Origin: Cercophora sp. LCS_1
Taxonomy: Eukaryota; Ascomycota; Sordariomycetes; Sordariales; Lasiosphaeriaceae
NCBI GenBank assembly: GCA_036250225.1
Contig: JAPZLL010000054.1
Coordinates: 150,230-214,229 of the forward strand
Direction: 5' to 3'
Length of the DNA stretch: 64,000 nucleotides
Shown one piece after another: positions 11,178 through 21,593 of this stretch. The position numbers were made by a program, and so were the translations under genes. The notes under the pieces were generated by a model. The model was not told where the DNA came from. It did no database searches and saw only the letters and a list, made by a program, of their open reading frames with translations. Every line of letters begins with the position of its first letter. Position 1 is the stretch's first letter.

Positions 11178-12137
11178 CTACTCGAATTCAAACGTCTTGA
11201 ACGCCTCCTCAACGCTAACCAACCCCCTCACACCCAGCTCCTCGCCCGTCACAACCTTTCGTCCAAGCGTGTCAACCCAGCTCTCCCTGTACTCATCCCA
11301 AAACTCCATCATAACCCCCATCTCATCCGCCCAAAGCGGCCAAATCTGTCCAAAATCTTTCCCACTCACCCTCACAAACTGCGCCTTGACACCCTTCGTC
11401 CTCGCCCAAAGCTGCAGCAGCTCTTCCGCTCCAAACACCTCACTACTCGCTTTCACCACCTGCCCCAGTGTCTTCTCAGGTTGTTCCACAATAGCCTTGA
11501 CAAACGGTGCAATATTCCGCGTCACATCACCAATGGTATGAACCGGCGTGTCGGCAGCATAGCTCGCAAACTGGATATACTTGCCCGCGGTCGGGATCCA
11601 GTAAGGCGTAAACATGGGAAATGTATAATTCGAATGATACCACGTCACCCAGAGGAACGTCGTCTTCTTGACCAGCTCTGGCTGGGACTGGATGAATTGA
11701 TCGATGGCGATTTTACCCTCGAAATGGGGGACGTTGTATTTTCCCTTGCTGATATTCACGGCAGAGGGAAGGGTAGACCAGATGTAGTGTTCTAATGTGG
11801 AGATGGTGGATAGGGCTGCACGAGCGAGGTTGATGCCCTGCTGGGTTTCGATCTCGACGGCTTTGGTGGGTGAGGAATGAGCGGCGAAGGGCTCGAAGAA
11901 GTCGGTTACTGCGTAGATGATGGAAGAGCCCGCGAAGGCGGTTTTGAGACTGGGGAGGGAGTTGACGTTGGCTGTGATGAGTTCGGCGCCTTGGGAGGCG
12001 AGGGCTTGGGCGGCTGCGGAGGTGGGAGAGCGGGTTATTGCGCGGACGTGGTAGGCTGGGTTGTTGATGAAGGCGGAGGCCACGCCGCGGCCTTGGGCGC
12101 CGGTTGCGCCGACGATGGTGACGATCTTGGGGGACAT
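11178..12137 (-). CDS. NmrA-like NAD(P)-binding protein
   Basis: Intronless, 319 residues, atypical short-chain dehydrogenase fold. The N-terminus has the glycine-rich nucleotide loop TIVGATGAQGRGVASAF and, after the second strand, AITRSP, which favours NADP(H). The middle contains EHYIWSTLPSA and HFEGKIAIDQFI, where NmrA-type proteins keep a lysine but lack the usual SDR tyrosine catalytic set. The family includes redox-sensing regulators such as NmrA and also isoflavone-reductase-like enzymes; which applies here cannot be told. The ATG is preceded by an A-rich context on the minus strand. No neighbour suggests a pathway. Confidence 0.88.
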   Translation of the reverse strand: MSPKIVTIVGATGAQGRGVASAFINNPAYHVRAITRSPTSAAAQALASQGAELITANVNSLPSLKTAFAGSSIIYAVTDFFEPFAAHSSPTKAVEIETQQGINLARAALSTISTLEHYIWSTLPSAVNISKGKYNVPHFEGKIAIDQFIQSQPELVKKTTFLWVTWYHSNYTFPMFTPYWIPTAGKYIQFASYAADTPVHTIGDVTRNIAPFVKAIVEQPEKTLGQVVKASSEVFGAEELLQLWARTKGVKAQFVRVSGKDFGQIWPLWADEMGVMMEFWDEYRESWVDTLGRKVVTGEELGVRGLVSVEEAFKTFEFE

Positions 12138-13060
12138 TTTTGGTGGGTATTGTTTGAGTTGTTGGGTTGAGAGCGATGCGTAGGAGCGGTGAGGTTGGGA
12201 GAGGTTGAGGGACGTGATGAAGCTAAAGTGTTTGGTGATGATGGGAGTTGATAGGGTTTATATATTCTCAAACTTGAAGAAGATATGAGTTAAAGCTTGG
12301 AAGACTGTTGATTTTGATGCTGATGCTGATGTTCTTAAGAAACCCTTTTCATTCAAACCCGTCAAGACGGCCCCTATTTATCCTCTCCCATTTTTCTGCT
12401 GCCAGAGCCAGAGCAAGGACGATATCCATTTCGGACAATGTACGGTGTTGTAATGATGATGCGACGCAGATGACAAACGGCATGTCAAAACATGCATTTC
12501 CAGAATAACCGGCGTTGTGTTGTACCACAACGTGTGAAAGGGCGCGGGCCTTTGTCAGCGAGTTGCGTTGTCTGGGTAAAGGAGCTGACCATTCAAGCAA
12601 CGTCGAGGAAAAGCGATTGCCCGTGAGCTTACCACTCCGCGGAGCCAGCTCCGTTCAAGTATTCCAGTGGTTGTGATTGGTGAGTCTGTCGGATAGGGAC
12701 CATGCAGCCCTCTGTCAGCGGGGGACCATGCGGCCGGCAGGGCACCCTCCCGCGCCTGATCGCACCAAGCCGCGGAGTTGTCCAACATCCACACAAAGAG
12801 CCTCTGATGTGCAGTCTTGGCCATCTTCCGAATGCCGAACATGATCGCACTCTCGAGGCTTAGCATCGACCTCTTGACCGGGAGGAACAAAATCCCGGAC
12901 TTGGCCAGGCGTCGGCGATAACAAAGCGGCTTGTTGAACAATTGTATTCAGATCAGATAATCGTGCTAGCAAATGGGTATCAGCTCCAACGACAAAACGC
13001 CATTCCCGCCGTTGAACTTGTGTTACCACCCGGACTGTATCCCGCGTGTCACCTCAGCTT
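12138..13060. other. Intergenic; small TGATGC triplication
   Basis: A TGATGC-type hexamer is repeated three times near 12316-12334, inside the upstream region of the NmrA-like gene. Open frames here lack family signals. No gene supported. Confidence 0.5.
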
Positions 13061-14296
13061 TCATGCAGTGACATCCCGACCTTGGGCCTTTTGCACCAGA
13101 CCCTGCAACAGCTCAAAGATAGCCGCCCGCTGTCCTGTTGATGACACATCTCCATCCATCCCCTCTCCCAGATCCGCAGGTGCAAACAGCTTGAGGCGTC
13201 CTTCCGACATGACAAAGCCGCCGCATGCTATCCTGATGATGCGCGTCCCTGGATGAAACAGCCTGAGTCCGAGATGCTGATCAACATAGCACGCAAGAGC
13301 CTCTGTGAACGGTTGGTCCACGAGAGGATCGTCTTCCGCGTCTGCCATCCGCCACTCCCAGCCTTCCTCCTGTAGTCTTCCCGCGAGCTTCCTCCTCTTC
13401 TTGGGGTCATCTTCCGAAGCAGTATCGACCGTCTTCCGCTTGTGCTCTTTGACAACCGTGGCGTCCGCAGCACCGACAAACTTCCGTAGCTCGCCCACGG
13501 GTATGAACAGATCGACCGACTTGAGACCGAGCTGCCGGATCTCCTCCTCATCGGATTCCTCGCCATCTACTTCCTTGGGGGGGATGTAGAACCCCAACGT
13601 GACAACGAAATCCTTGGCCGTCGCCCCCCTGGTCGGCAACCCAGCCGTCCGAATCCACGCCTCCCAACTGCGCACCAAACTCCTCGTTCCAAGCCTCAAC
13701 GGACTAATCCGGCAGTCAAACGTTGCCTCCAGGAACCCACACACCACCGCCTTCAACGGCGCCGGCATCCGCAACAACAGCAACGGCAACCTGAGGAACT
13801 GCGTCTCATCCGCCTCCCCTCCATCCTCCCCAACGAAGAACCTCTCCCATTCTTGGCGTTCCTCTATCCCCGGCACCAAAAGCGCCACACACTCCACATT
13901 CTCATACCTCAACACCACATACAACCCACTCCCTTGATTCTCTTGGTCCGCGAACACCCCCCCCCTTGTAGACATATCCAACACCCCATCCATTCCAACC
14001 CATCGTATCTCCACTGCTTCAAGGGCGCCCGCCCTCCCGAGTATCGGATCATCCCCGTCCCTTCCTAGACCGACTTCGACGCCGCGAACCACATCGCCTA
14101 CTAGCGTGTCGCGGAGGCGTTGCGCTATGGTTTGGAGGCGAGGGCTGGTGAGCGGTTCTTTACCGATGTAGAGGGGGGAGACGCGGCAGGGGACAAAGGT
14201 TGTGTTGTAAAAGGGGATTAGGGACGATTCGTCGGGTGTTTGGGACGGAGAGCGGGAAGAGGATTGGGAGCGTGAGGGGGACTGTCGGCGGGGCAT
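13061..14296 (-). CDS. fta1: Kinetochore Sim4/CCAN subunit Fta1 (CENP-L)
   Basis: Single-exon 411-residue protein. After a Ser/Arg-rich head, residues 27-75 hold the Fta1/CENP-L signature: FYNTTFVPCRVSPLYIG, then PLTSPRLQTIAQRLRDTLVG and DVVRGVEVGL. The middle has a CENP-L-like hydrophobic core (LRLPLLLLRMPAPLKAVVCG, then FLEATFDCRISPLRLG). The family forms the inner kinetochore with CENP-N/Mis15 at centromeric chromatin. A basic KKRRK patch near residue 307 could be a nuclear signal. The length is normal for filamentous fungi. Assignment rests on the remembered N-terminal pattern, as the family diverges fast. Confidence 0.75.
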   Translation of the reverse strand: MPRRQSPSRSQSSSRSPSQTPDESSLIPFYNTTFVPCRVSPLYIGKEPLTSPRLQTIAQRLRDTLVGDVVRGVEVGLGRDGDDPILGRAGALEAVEIRWVGMDGVLDMSTRGGVFADQENQGSGLYVVLRYENVECVALLVPGIEERQEWERFFVGEDGGEADETQFLRLPLLLLRMPAPLKAVVCGFLEATFDCRISPLRLGTRSLVRSWEAWIRTAGLPTRGATAKDFVVTLGFYIPPKEVDGEESDEEEIRQLGLKSVDLFIPVGELRKFVGAADATVVKEHKRKTVDTASEDDPKKRRKLAGRLQEEGWEWRMADAEDDPLVDQPFTEALACYVDQHLGLRLFHPGTRIIRIACGGFVMSEGRLKLFAPADLGEGMDGDVSSTGQRAAIFELLQGLVQKAQGRDVTA

Positions 14297-15762
14297 TGTC
14301 CCTGCTCCGTTCGTGGAGGGACGAGCTTCGCAAGTTCGGGTTCGATGTGGGACGCCTCGTGGGGTTTGGGACGGGAGTGCTGAACAAGATAGATTATCGC
14401 AGAGTCGGGCCCGAGGTGCGGCGCGTGAGAGCGTTGAGTAACGCGAGAAAGGGGCGATCGTTAGCCGTCAATGGGTCGTGGTGGTGTGTTGGGTTGGAGA
14501 CATCCTGAACGCGACGCGGGGCGTGGCACAATGGTGGGGACCCCTAACCCTGGCACCTTGCGCCTTCGTACAAGAAAGGATGACAACCATACTACCTTAT
14601 ACCTACCCAAGTGTATATAGACATAATATTCTGGCATTAGTAGGTAATTATAAGGGGTATTGTCTCAATGACTCGCGGTAAACCTTTCGGGTCTTTGTGG
14701 TCTTGTTCAGGAAACCTGTCGGCGGAACCACACCAAGCACGTCAACAGCGTTTTGTGGTCAGAGTCTTGGCACCAGCTCCGGCCCCGACAGTCTGGGACA
14801 GGGACTGCCAAGCCAATGATGAAAGGCAGCAACCGTCACAACGTCTTTCAACCGTCTTCGGGTCTTTCGCCATTCTCTGTCAACTTGTTCCCACTTCATC
14901 TGGCCGACACCAACGACATGGCCAAGCCTCCGAGCGCCCTTCGGCGTAGTCCAACTCCTCAGGCCCGAGGTTTAGCGCCTCCCCGCTGCCGCAACTCGGG
15001 GACCGGTCAGGTTCGAACAAGTCGGTGAGAGAATGACGCCCACCAAGACCACGGAGGAGCGAATGCCTCTCTCCGGACATCAATTGTCTTTTTGAGAGCT
15101 GCGATCCTCGCATTCATTTCAGACTTATTCCTTTGGCCCGTCAACATTGCCTTCGACATCGCTGCCGAACACCCGGCGCCGGAGATTCTGCCAATATTCA
15201 CACCATTGCTCTTATTGCGAACACCGACGGTGCCGTTTTCTTGCCCTATTTTTAGGTAGTAAAGGAGGCCGGTTCCGAGTTCAACGAATACATCTTCGTC
15301 CTTCAACCACGTGTAGTCGAAGGAGTGAGCACAGACACCGGTCTGGACGCACAGCTACTGCCACGGGACCGACTGTCATCAGCGCAGAGTCTCGGAGGGA
15401 CCCAATCGCCGAATGGGCTTTTGCAGAAATGCATCGCAAAGATAATGCGGAAGATTCAGGACTTACCAGGACCCTGGGTCGGCAGTGTTCCGGACGCTAT
15501 TCCTATCCCGTCCAAGCCGGCATCATCGCGGCAGGCAAACCCATGGTCTCGACCCGTCGTTACGACACCACCTCCATCTAGTCTTTGTTGATGATGGAAG
15601 TACTCGGTCTCAATATCATCAGAGTCTCCTTTTCGACAGCTCCAGCAGTATTGTGACAATCTGCCCTGCTATTCTAGCCCTGTGCGTCATTGTCGATCTC
15701 CTCGGTTGTCCCCGAAAGCGACGTGGCTCGGCGCCGTCTCGGTCCTTGGCAAAAACGCGGGG
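14297..15762. other. Long intergenic stretch
   Basis: No firm gene. It contains AT-rich patches near 14600-14660 and the doubtful minus-strand reading frame described separately at 15007-15306. The promoter of the downstream methyltransferase must lie in the right half. Confidence 0.45.
15007..15306 (-). other. Possible small hypothetical ORF or gene relic
   Basis: Open frame of 99 codons whose translation looks protein-like: FVELGTGLLYYLKIG, then a Lys/Arg helix MNARIAALKKTIDVRRE. The frame stays open about 16 codons upstream of its ATG (SFDYTWLKDED). I recognise no family. The VELGTGLLYYLK segment faintly recalls the prefoldin alpha pattern, but the expected long N-terminal coil is absent. 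It may be a small gene, an exon, or a decayed fragment. Confidence 0.25.
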
Positions 15763-17158
15763 ATGAACCTGGAGGGTGACACAGCAGCCATCACACCGGC
15801 AATATCTTCCGAGGACTCGGAAATCGGCGGATTTGACACATCGGAATTCGACCCCTCAGATATTGACCCCGACTCGATCGAGTGGAGGAGTATCTCATCC
15901 AGCATCTACCGCGATAGCTACGAAAATGGCCGACGCTATCACACGTACCGCTACGGACGGTATCCCATTCCCAATGATGACGAGGAGCAGGTTCGCGAGG
16001 AGATGAAGCATGCCATGCACTTGGAACTCACAGAGTGGGTCGCCTTCTTACAGCCCGAACTCTCATTGACGTCCCCAGTGGCGTCCTCTTCTTCTCCCCT
16101 GTTGGCCAGCATCCCCAGCGAATCCTTGACATCGGCACCGGGACAGGAAGCTGGGCGATACAAGGTACTTCCACAACCGTCCCTCATTGCACCTCGGTCA
16201 TCTCACACCAACCCAGTGGCCGATATGTATCCCTCTGCCGAAGTCATCGGTACCGACCTCTCACCAATCCAACCAGCCTGTCAGTTCTCTCTTTAACAAC
16301 AGTTTCACCGTTTTCCCTGCAATACCCCTGACTTTTCATCCCTGACCTACCCTCATGCCGGTAAACAACCCCTGACTGTCCCTCCCTGACCAAAACAGGG
16401 GTCCCCCCAAACCTCCGCTTCCTCGTCGACGACGCAGAAGACGCATGGCCCTACACCGGCCCCTTCGACCTAATCCACACGCGCAACGTGGTGTCCATGA
16501 TTAAAGACCTCCCACGATTCCTCATACAAGCACACGATCACCTTAAACCAGGCGGTTGGATTGAGTTTCAGGAATTCCCGGGATATGTCCGCTTCGAAGC
16601 CGGCTCGGTCGAGAACGCAGACGTGGTGCGTTTTTGGGCGCGACTAGGCGAGGCAATGGTAGAAATGGGGTTTAGGTATTGGTATTCTGCTGAGGGTCAG
16701 TTGGGGACGATGGTGGAAGAGACCGGGTTTCAGGAGGTGAGGTGTAAGACTGTCAAGGTGCCGATTGGGAGTTGGGCAAAGGTTGGTTTTTTTTTTTTTC
16801 TTTCAATTTTATTGAGGTGCTGTTTTGATCGTTTTTGATTTCTTACCTTGGTGACGGGTTTCGCTTCTGTCTCTCCAATTGTCTACCCCGAGGATCTTGT
16901 CGAGCAAACTGGTGAACTGGGTCGATAGATGAATACTAACAGCACTAACAGAACAAAACCCTCCGACTATGCGGCATGTACATGCGCGTGAGCCTCATTC
17001 ATTTCATACGCGCCATGGCTGCGAGGCCATTGCTGGTTCTCGGAACACCCGATGAAGTCGAGGAGATCGCGAACAAGGCGATAGAGGAGCTGGATAAGCC
17101 TGGGTTGAGGGCCTTTATCGAGTGGCGGTTTTGGATGGGGCAGAAGCCGAAGACATGA
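15763..17158 (+). CDS. LaeA-like SAM-dependent methyltransferase
   Basis: Class I methyltransferase of the fungal LaeA-like/TAM group, 336 residues with the chosen ATG. Exons: 15763-16034, 16079-16164, 16217-16279, 16399-16781, 16952-17158; all junctions restore the family pattern. Seen: acidic head with PDSIEWRSISSSIYRDSYENG, the family segment YRYGRYPIPNDDEEQ, SAM motif I ILDIGTGTGSWAIQ, ADMYPSAEVIGTDLSPIQPAWVP, DLIHTRNVVSMIKD, and GGWIEFQEFPGY. The family is named after a global regulator of secondary metabolism, but most members are uncharacterised. No biosynthetic cluster flanks it here. An upstream in-frame ATG at 15682 is possible. The fourth intron has a T13 run. Confidence 0.88.
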
Positions 17159-17777
17159 TCCTGTCCCATTTTCGGCCTTTCTGAGCCCTTTCATGGCCTG
17201 TGGCTAGGGGTATATGCACGGTATTCTTTTTAAAGAGACGTAATTATTACAGCCGCTATGCAAGATTTGGGACCAGTTAGAATGGCATTGGGCAATAATT
17301 GGAATGTAGACCCCTGGTTAGTATGTTTAGGGTGTGAGTGTAGTTGTGCGTTATCTTCTGGAGTGACACTGCCCCTATGGGTAGCGAAATGCATGAGCCT
17401 GTGACCTTGGAGTTTTTCTTATAGCTCCGAGCCCAACATTAAACTAAATTCCCTAGTATTACATCATTGCTTTGGGTCTCACTGCATGACCGAGCTTGGT
17501 TTGAATACAGTGGCGACGAGAAACCTCGGATCATCTTTCTTCGTGTCTCAACACTCTCCCATAAAGGATTACCCGCCCTTGCTGGTTTGAAAAAGACTTT
17601 TCATCAGACTATAATTCGCTACCGTCAGTTCAGTGGTAGAATGCCGTATTCCAGAGATCAAACCGGTCCAATTCCTCGCTAATACACCTAGACAGACACT
17701 TTCACCCCCAAAGCCGTAGCCTGGCACCAAACACCAACGCCACCCATGAGAAGGACAATCATAATCTCATACAAGAA
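17159..17777. other. Intergenic, convergent 3' ends
   Basis: Between the methyltransferase and pep7 stop codons. Apart from the weak tRNA-like box pair near 17625-17675, nothing is supported. Confidence 0.45.
17625..17675 (+). other. tRNA-like A-box/B-box pair, degenerate
   Basis: TCAGTTCAGTGGTAGAAT resembles a pol III A box and D arm, and GGTCCAATTCC 40 bases later differs from the B-box consensus at two positions. No acceptor, anticodon or T stem pairs properly, so this is at best a tRNA relic or tRNA-derived short element. Confidence 0.25.
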
Positions 17778-19856
17778 CTACCCGGCCGCACTGCCGGCAT
17801 AAAACCCTTCCCATCTCTCTTCCACACCGCCTACAACCTTTCTGCTCAGTTCAATCTCCTTGTCCAGCTCCTCCAGATTCTTGGTGAGGGCGCCAACCTC
17901 CTCAAACCGCTTGGTTCCCCTGGCGTTATTTAACATCTCTTGTACCATAAATTTCTGCTCCTCTAGCACGATTAACCGTTCCCTCGCCTCCTTTTCCTCG
18001 TTCTCCAGCGCGGCACTAACGTCGCTTTGTCCACCAAGACTTGCCGTCTCTGGATCTGAACTCGCTGCTGACTCGCCGTTCCGTAATGGAGATGATGTCC
18101 CGTTGAGGTTGGAGAGTAGTCGGCGGTGATTATTCGATTTCAGAATACGCGGCACATTTTTCAACGGGATGAGGTTTGTGTGAAGGAAGGTAGATGCCGA
18201 GGCATAAACTGCTTTTTGAAGACGGAGTTGGGTGGGACTCGTTGTTTTGAGGTCGCGGATGCGTTTGGCTGCCACATCATATTTCGCAAAGGAATCTGTG
18301 AGACGCTTGCGGATCTTGGCGGCTTCTTGGATCTGGGCGTGGGTTGGGGGGTTAGAGGTGTCGGTGTTGAGGGCGGATAGGGTGCGTTGGAAGGAGGGCA
18401 TGAGCATGCGAATGCCGCGCTCAAATTGGCGGAGGGTTTCGTAGGCTCGCTGGTCTGGGGGTTTGTGGGCAAGCGAAGAAGCGAAATCGCGGTGAGAGAA
18501 GATGGTGGTTTTGCAGTCGCGACACATGCGAACGTCGATGCTAAGTTGGGCGGTGGGCTTTTCGGTGGGAGCAAGGGTTGCTGGGGAGGTTAGGAGAGGG
18601 AGTGAAGACGAGGAAGGGAAACGTACGACTTGACACGTTCAGACCGACTTCGGTCGAGCATGCTGTTGCTGGGTCCGCGCAGACTACGCGCCCGCATATT
18701 CGACAATGGTGCCGTCGGAATGTCCAGGACCCAAACTCTTGTTTGCAGAACGGGCATTTCGGCACTGCTGCATCGTCCTCCCATGTCACCACGGATTGCT
18801 CGATGAGTTTCCGTTGGTTCTTCTGCCCCGCGAGTGATGTCACAGGAGCTAAGAGGCTGCCGTTGCCTGGCCCGTCCTGCGGTGCTTCGGCCAACATCCT
18901 CGTCAGCTTGCTCAACCGCTTTTCCAGCCTCTGGACTTCCAAACGATGCCTGTCGACCTTCTTCGCCCGCACTGCTGCAAAATCCGCCGTGTGATCCCTC
19001 GATAGCCCATGGTCATTGTATCCCTCTCTTGACTTGTAGCATGTCTCACAAACCCGACACCATACTCCGCGCACTGGCTCGTGGTTGGCCGATCGCGAGA
19101 GCTTCATTTGATACATGGTATGCTCCTCGCAGAACAGCCTGCCACATTTCCTGCAGTTGACACTGCCGCTCAACGGCCCTAGCTTCCGTTCGCATAGCGG
19201 GTCGGTACATGTGTCGTTCCCCGTTGAGCGCTCCCAATGTTTCCTCGTGACAAGCTCCTCGGGGTCGATTACTGTGTCCGCCGGCTTCCCCGGAGCGGCC
19301 GGCATGGACAGGGATTGTGTCTCGTTGGACTCGAAGACTTCGAGCCCGCGAAGTTTCTGGTTAATGAGCGATAATGGCTGGAAGCGCTTGGCTTTGAGGA
19401 CTTGTTTATCGAACCACGTCTTGACTTCGTCCTGCGCCGCTTCGGGGAGTTCTTGGTGCACGTCGTCAATGTGCCTGTTGAGCTGGAGGAGGGTCATCTG
19501 GCGCGGGCTCAGTTAGCATTGGCTATGGCCTAGTTCTTGCGGCAAAATACCATTTCCTCCTCGCATATTGGGCAGATGAGCCTGCTGCTCGAGGCAGACC
19601 CCTGCGATGGCCCGGCGAGGCTAACATTGGAGGCGAGGTCCTGCGAAAAGTCGGCGAGCGCGGTGGACGACGGGGGAGAGATCGAGACCTGGGTCGAGTT
19701 TCGCGAGTGAAAGGAGATGGTGCTGGTGTCCGAGGCGGGAAAGGGGCTCTGCGCCCTTGGGGACGGGGCCGTTGACGTCGGCGTGGCAGAAGGTGGCGGG
19801 GCGAGACTCTTGCCGCTGCCGAGGACCCTGCCTCCCCCAAGCTTCCGGCCCGACAT
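17778..19856 (-). CDS. pep7: Endosomal FYVE protein Pep7/Vac1 (rabenosyn-5 family)
   Basis: 659 residues; exons 19856-19551, 19497-18627, 18580-17778. Order of parts: low-complexity Ser/Pro head; a C2H2 finger assembled across the first intron (CPICEEEM then MTLLQLNRHIDDVH); a first FYVE-like finger (CRKCGRLFCEEH, CRVCETCY); a second FYVE finger with the PI3P-binding RRHHCRICGRVVC core and CRDC end, split by the second intron; then a helical Rab-binding region ending in a coiled coil (ENEEKEARERLIVLEEQK). In yeast, Pep7/Vac1 links Vps21, Vps45 and PI3P for Golgi-to-endosome fusion. Domain order and length match, so the assignment is firm. Confidence 0.9.
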
Positions 19857-20341
19857 GACGGTTTTCTATTCCCAGCTCAGTCCTGCCTGGCGTGCTCGCA
19901 TCGTCTCGTCGAGTGTTCGGCCGGTTGGTCGGTGGAGGTCGGGGATGGATGGCGACGGTTGCGTCGACGGCACGGCACTGCTGCGACGACGGTTCAAAAG
20001 CAGCAGGGTTCCAGGTTGAAGCATCTTGGCGAGACTGCACAGTGGCGCCCAGTGGGGTGGAACGCTGTGGGGGAGTGTTTCTCAGCGACCCAAGCTCCCG
20101 CCAAATTTCAGCCCCAGCCAAAGTATAGCGCTAACAGGCACACTTTATCGGCGCTGCGACGCCGGGAGCTTATCGCTATCGCTCCTCGGAGAAAAAAGCA
20201 ACTTGACATTGCCATCCAATGCCGTCAGTTGTTTTTATGTCATCCACTCCAGCGCTTGAATCCCCAATCGCAATGTTTTTGTCTCCTCACCCTCGCCAAC
20301 AACTACCACCAACGGGGAGCCATCTGCCCTGACGACCGGCC
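19857..20341. other. Divergent promoter between pep7 and met8
   Basis: 485 bases separating two start codons that face away from each other. No specific site recognised. Confidence 0.5.
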
Positions 20342-21186
20342 ATGGCTGAAAAGACGGAAACCAAGTTCCCCGAGGTCCAGGGCGGCGGCAGTCTGATCGT
20401 CGCCTGGCAGATCAGGGGCAAGAGGGTCCTAGTCGTTGGCGGAGGCGAGGTGCGTTGACCGGGCTGTCTCCTGACGTGACGCGCCCCATGCTAACAGAAG
20501 GACAACAGGTCGCCGCCGGTCGTATCCTCAATTGCCTCAATGCCGACGCCAATGTCGTTGTCGTCTGTCCCGCCGCCGGGTTGAACCCCGAGGTAGCCTA
20601 CCGTGTCGCCGAGAAGCAGGTCACGCACGTCGACCGCAAGTTCGAGCCAACCGATCTTGATGGCGCCGACATGGTGCTCGTGGCCGTCGACGACCCCCAG
20701 GCCTCTACAGAAATCTGGCGCATGTGCAAGGCGCGGCGGATCCCGGCCAACATTGCCGATGTCCCGCCCGAGTGCGATTTTTACTTTGGCAGCGTGCACC
20801 GTGATGGTCCGCTGCAGATCATGGTCAGCACCAATGGCAAGGGCCCCCGTCTGGCAAGCACGATCCGCAGGTTCATTGCCAAACAGCTGCCCCGGGATGC
20901 CGGCAACGCGATTGAGACTGTTGGGCATCTCCGCGTCAAGCTGAGGCAGATTGCGCCGAGGCCGGAGGATGGGCCCAAGAGGATGACGTGGATGACCAAG
21001 GTCAGCGACGCGTACAGCTGGGACGAGATGTGTGGGTTGACCGAGGAGGACATGAACAACCTGCTGCGATACTATCCGTCGGGCAAGGTCCCGTCGTTGG
21101 ATGTGCTCAAGTCGATGCGTGGAAATGCGGACTTGAGTCAGCTGGATGTGTTTGATGGCTCGTTTGGGTTCAGTGTTGGTGCTTAA
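20342..21186 (+). CDS. met8: Siroheme synthase Met8 (precorrin-2 dehydrogenase / ferrochelatase)
   Basis: Bifunctional enzyme making siroheme from precorrin-2: NAD-dependent oxidation to sirohydrochlorin, then iron insertion. Siroheme is needed by sulfite and nitrite reductases. 261 residues; exons 20342-20449 and 20509-21186 with a GTGCGT donor. The Rossmann loop GKRVLVVGGGEVAAGRI is completed across the intron. DMVLVAVDDPQASTEIW and RIPANIADVPPECDFYFGS follow the family pattern; the aspartate in IADVPPECDF corresponds in position to the catalytic Asp of yeast Met8. The family signature STNGKGPRLASTIRRFI is present. The C-terminal helical domain is complete. Length agrees with stand-alone fungal Met8. 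Confidence 0.95.
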
Positions 21187-21282
21187 TATGTTTTCCAGGA
21201 TGCTGAGGGATGTATATGTTGCATGCTGTGAGTCGATTTTAGGAGAGTTTTGGGAGACGACGCTGGGGATGATATTGGGGGG

Positions 21283-21435
21283 CGAAGGCGTTGGGTGGCA
21301 TCGATACCATGGGTCAGACACTCTCCTGGTCAAGATTGTTAGAAATATATCTCTTTCGGTCGGTGTTTCGTTGAATGTTCAACCAAATCAAGAAGCCCCG
21401 GAGGCATTCCCGGCATGCCGTAAAGTTCGGTCGGC
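21283..21435 (+). repeat. Diverged direct repeat, copy A
   Basis: About 150 bases that align with 23765-23905 in the same orientation. Shared blocks include CAGACACTCTCCTGGT and GTGTTTCGTTGAATGTT. Most differences are C/T or G/A transitions. The two copies lie about 2.5 kb apart on either side of the ubiquitin-like-domain gene. There is no terminal-repeat or coding signature that names the element. Confidence 0.8.
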
Positions 21436-21593
21436 TGAGCGCAAATGCACCTGCGCCCCCACGTGAGCAAATGGACGAACAACTCCGAAATTCGAGCCTG
21501 ACTTCAACATGCCTGACGACCCTTGCCGTCTGGAGAGGGCCACCTGAACCTGGACCCATTTCAGATACATCAGCTCCTGTTTTAGCCACAGCA

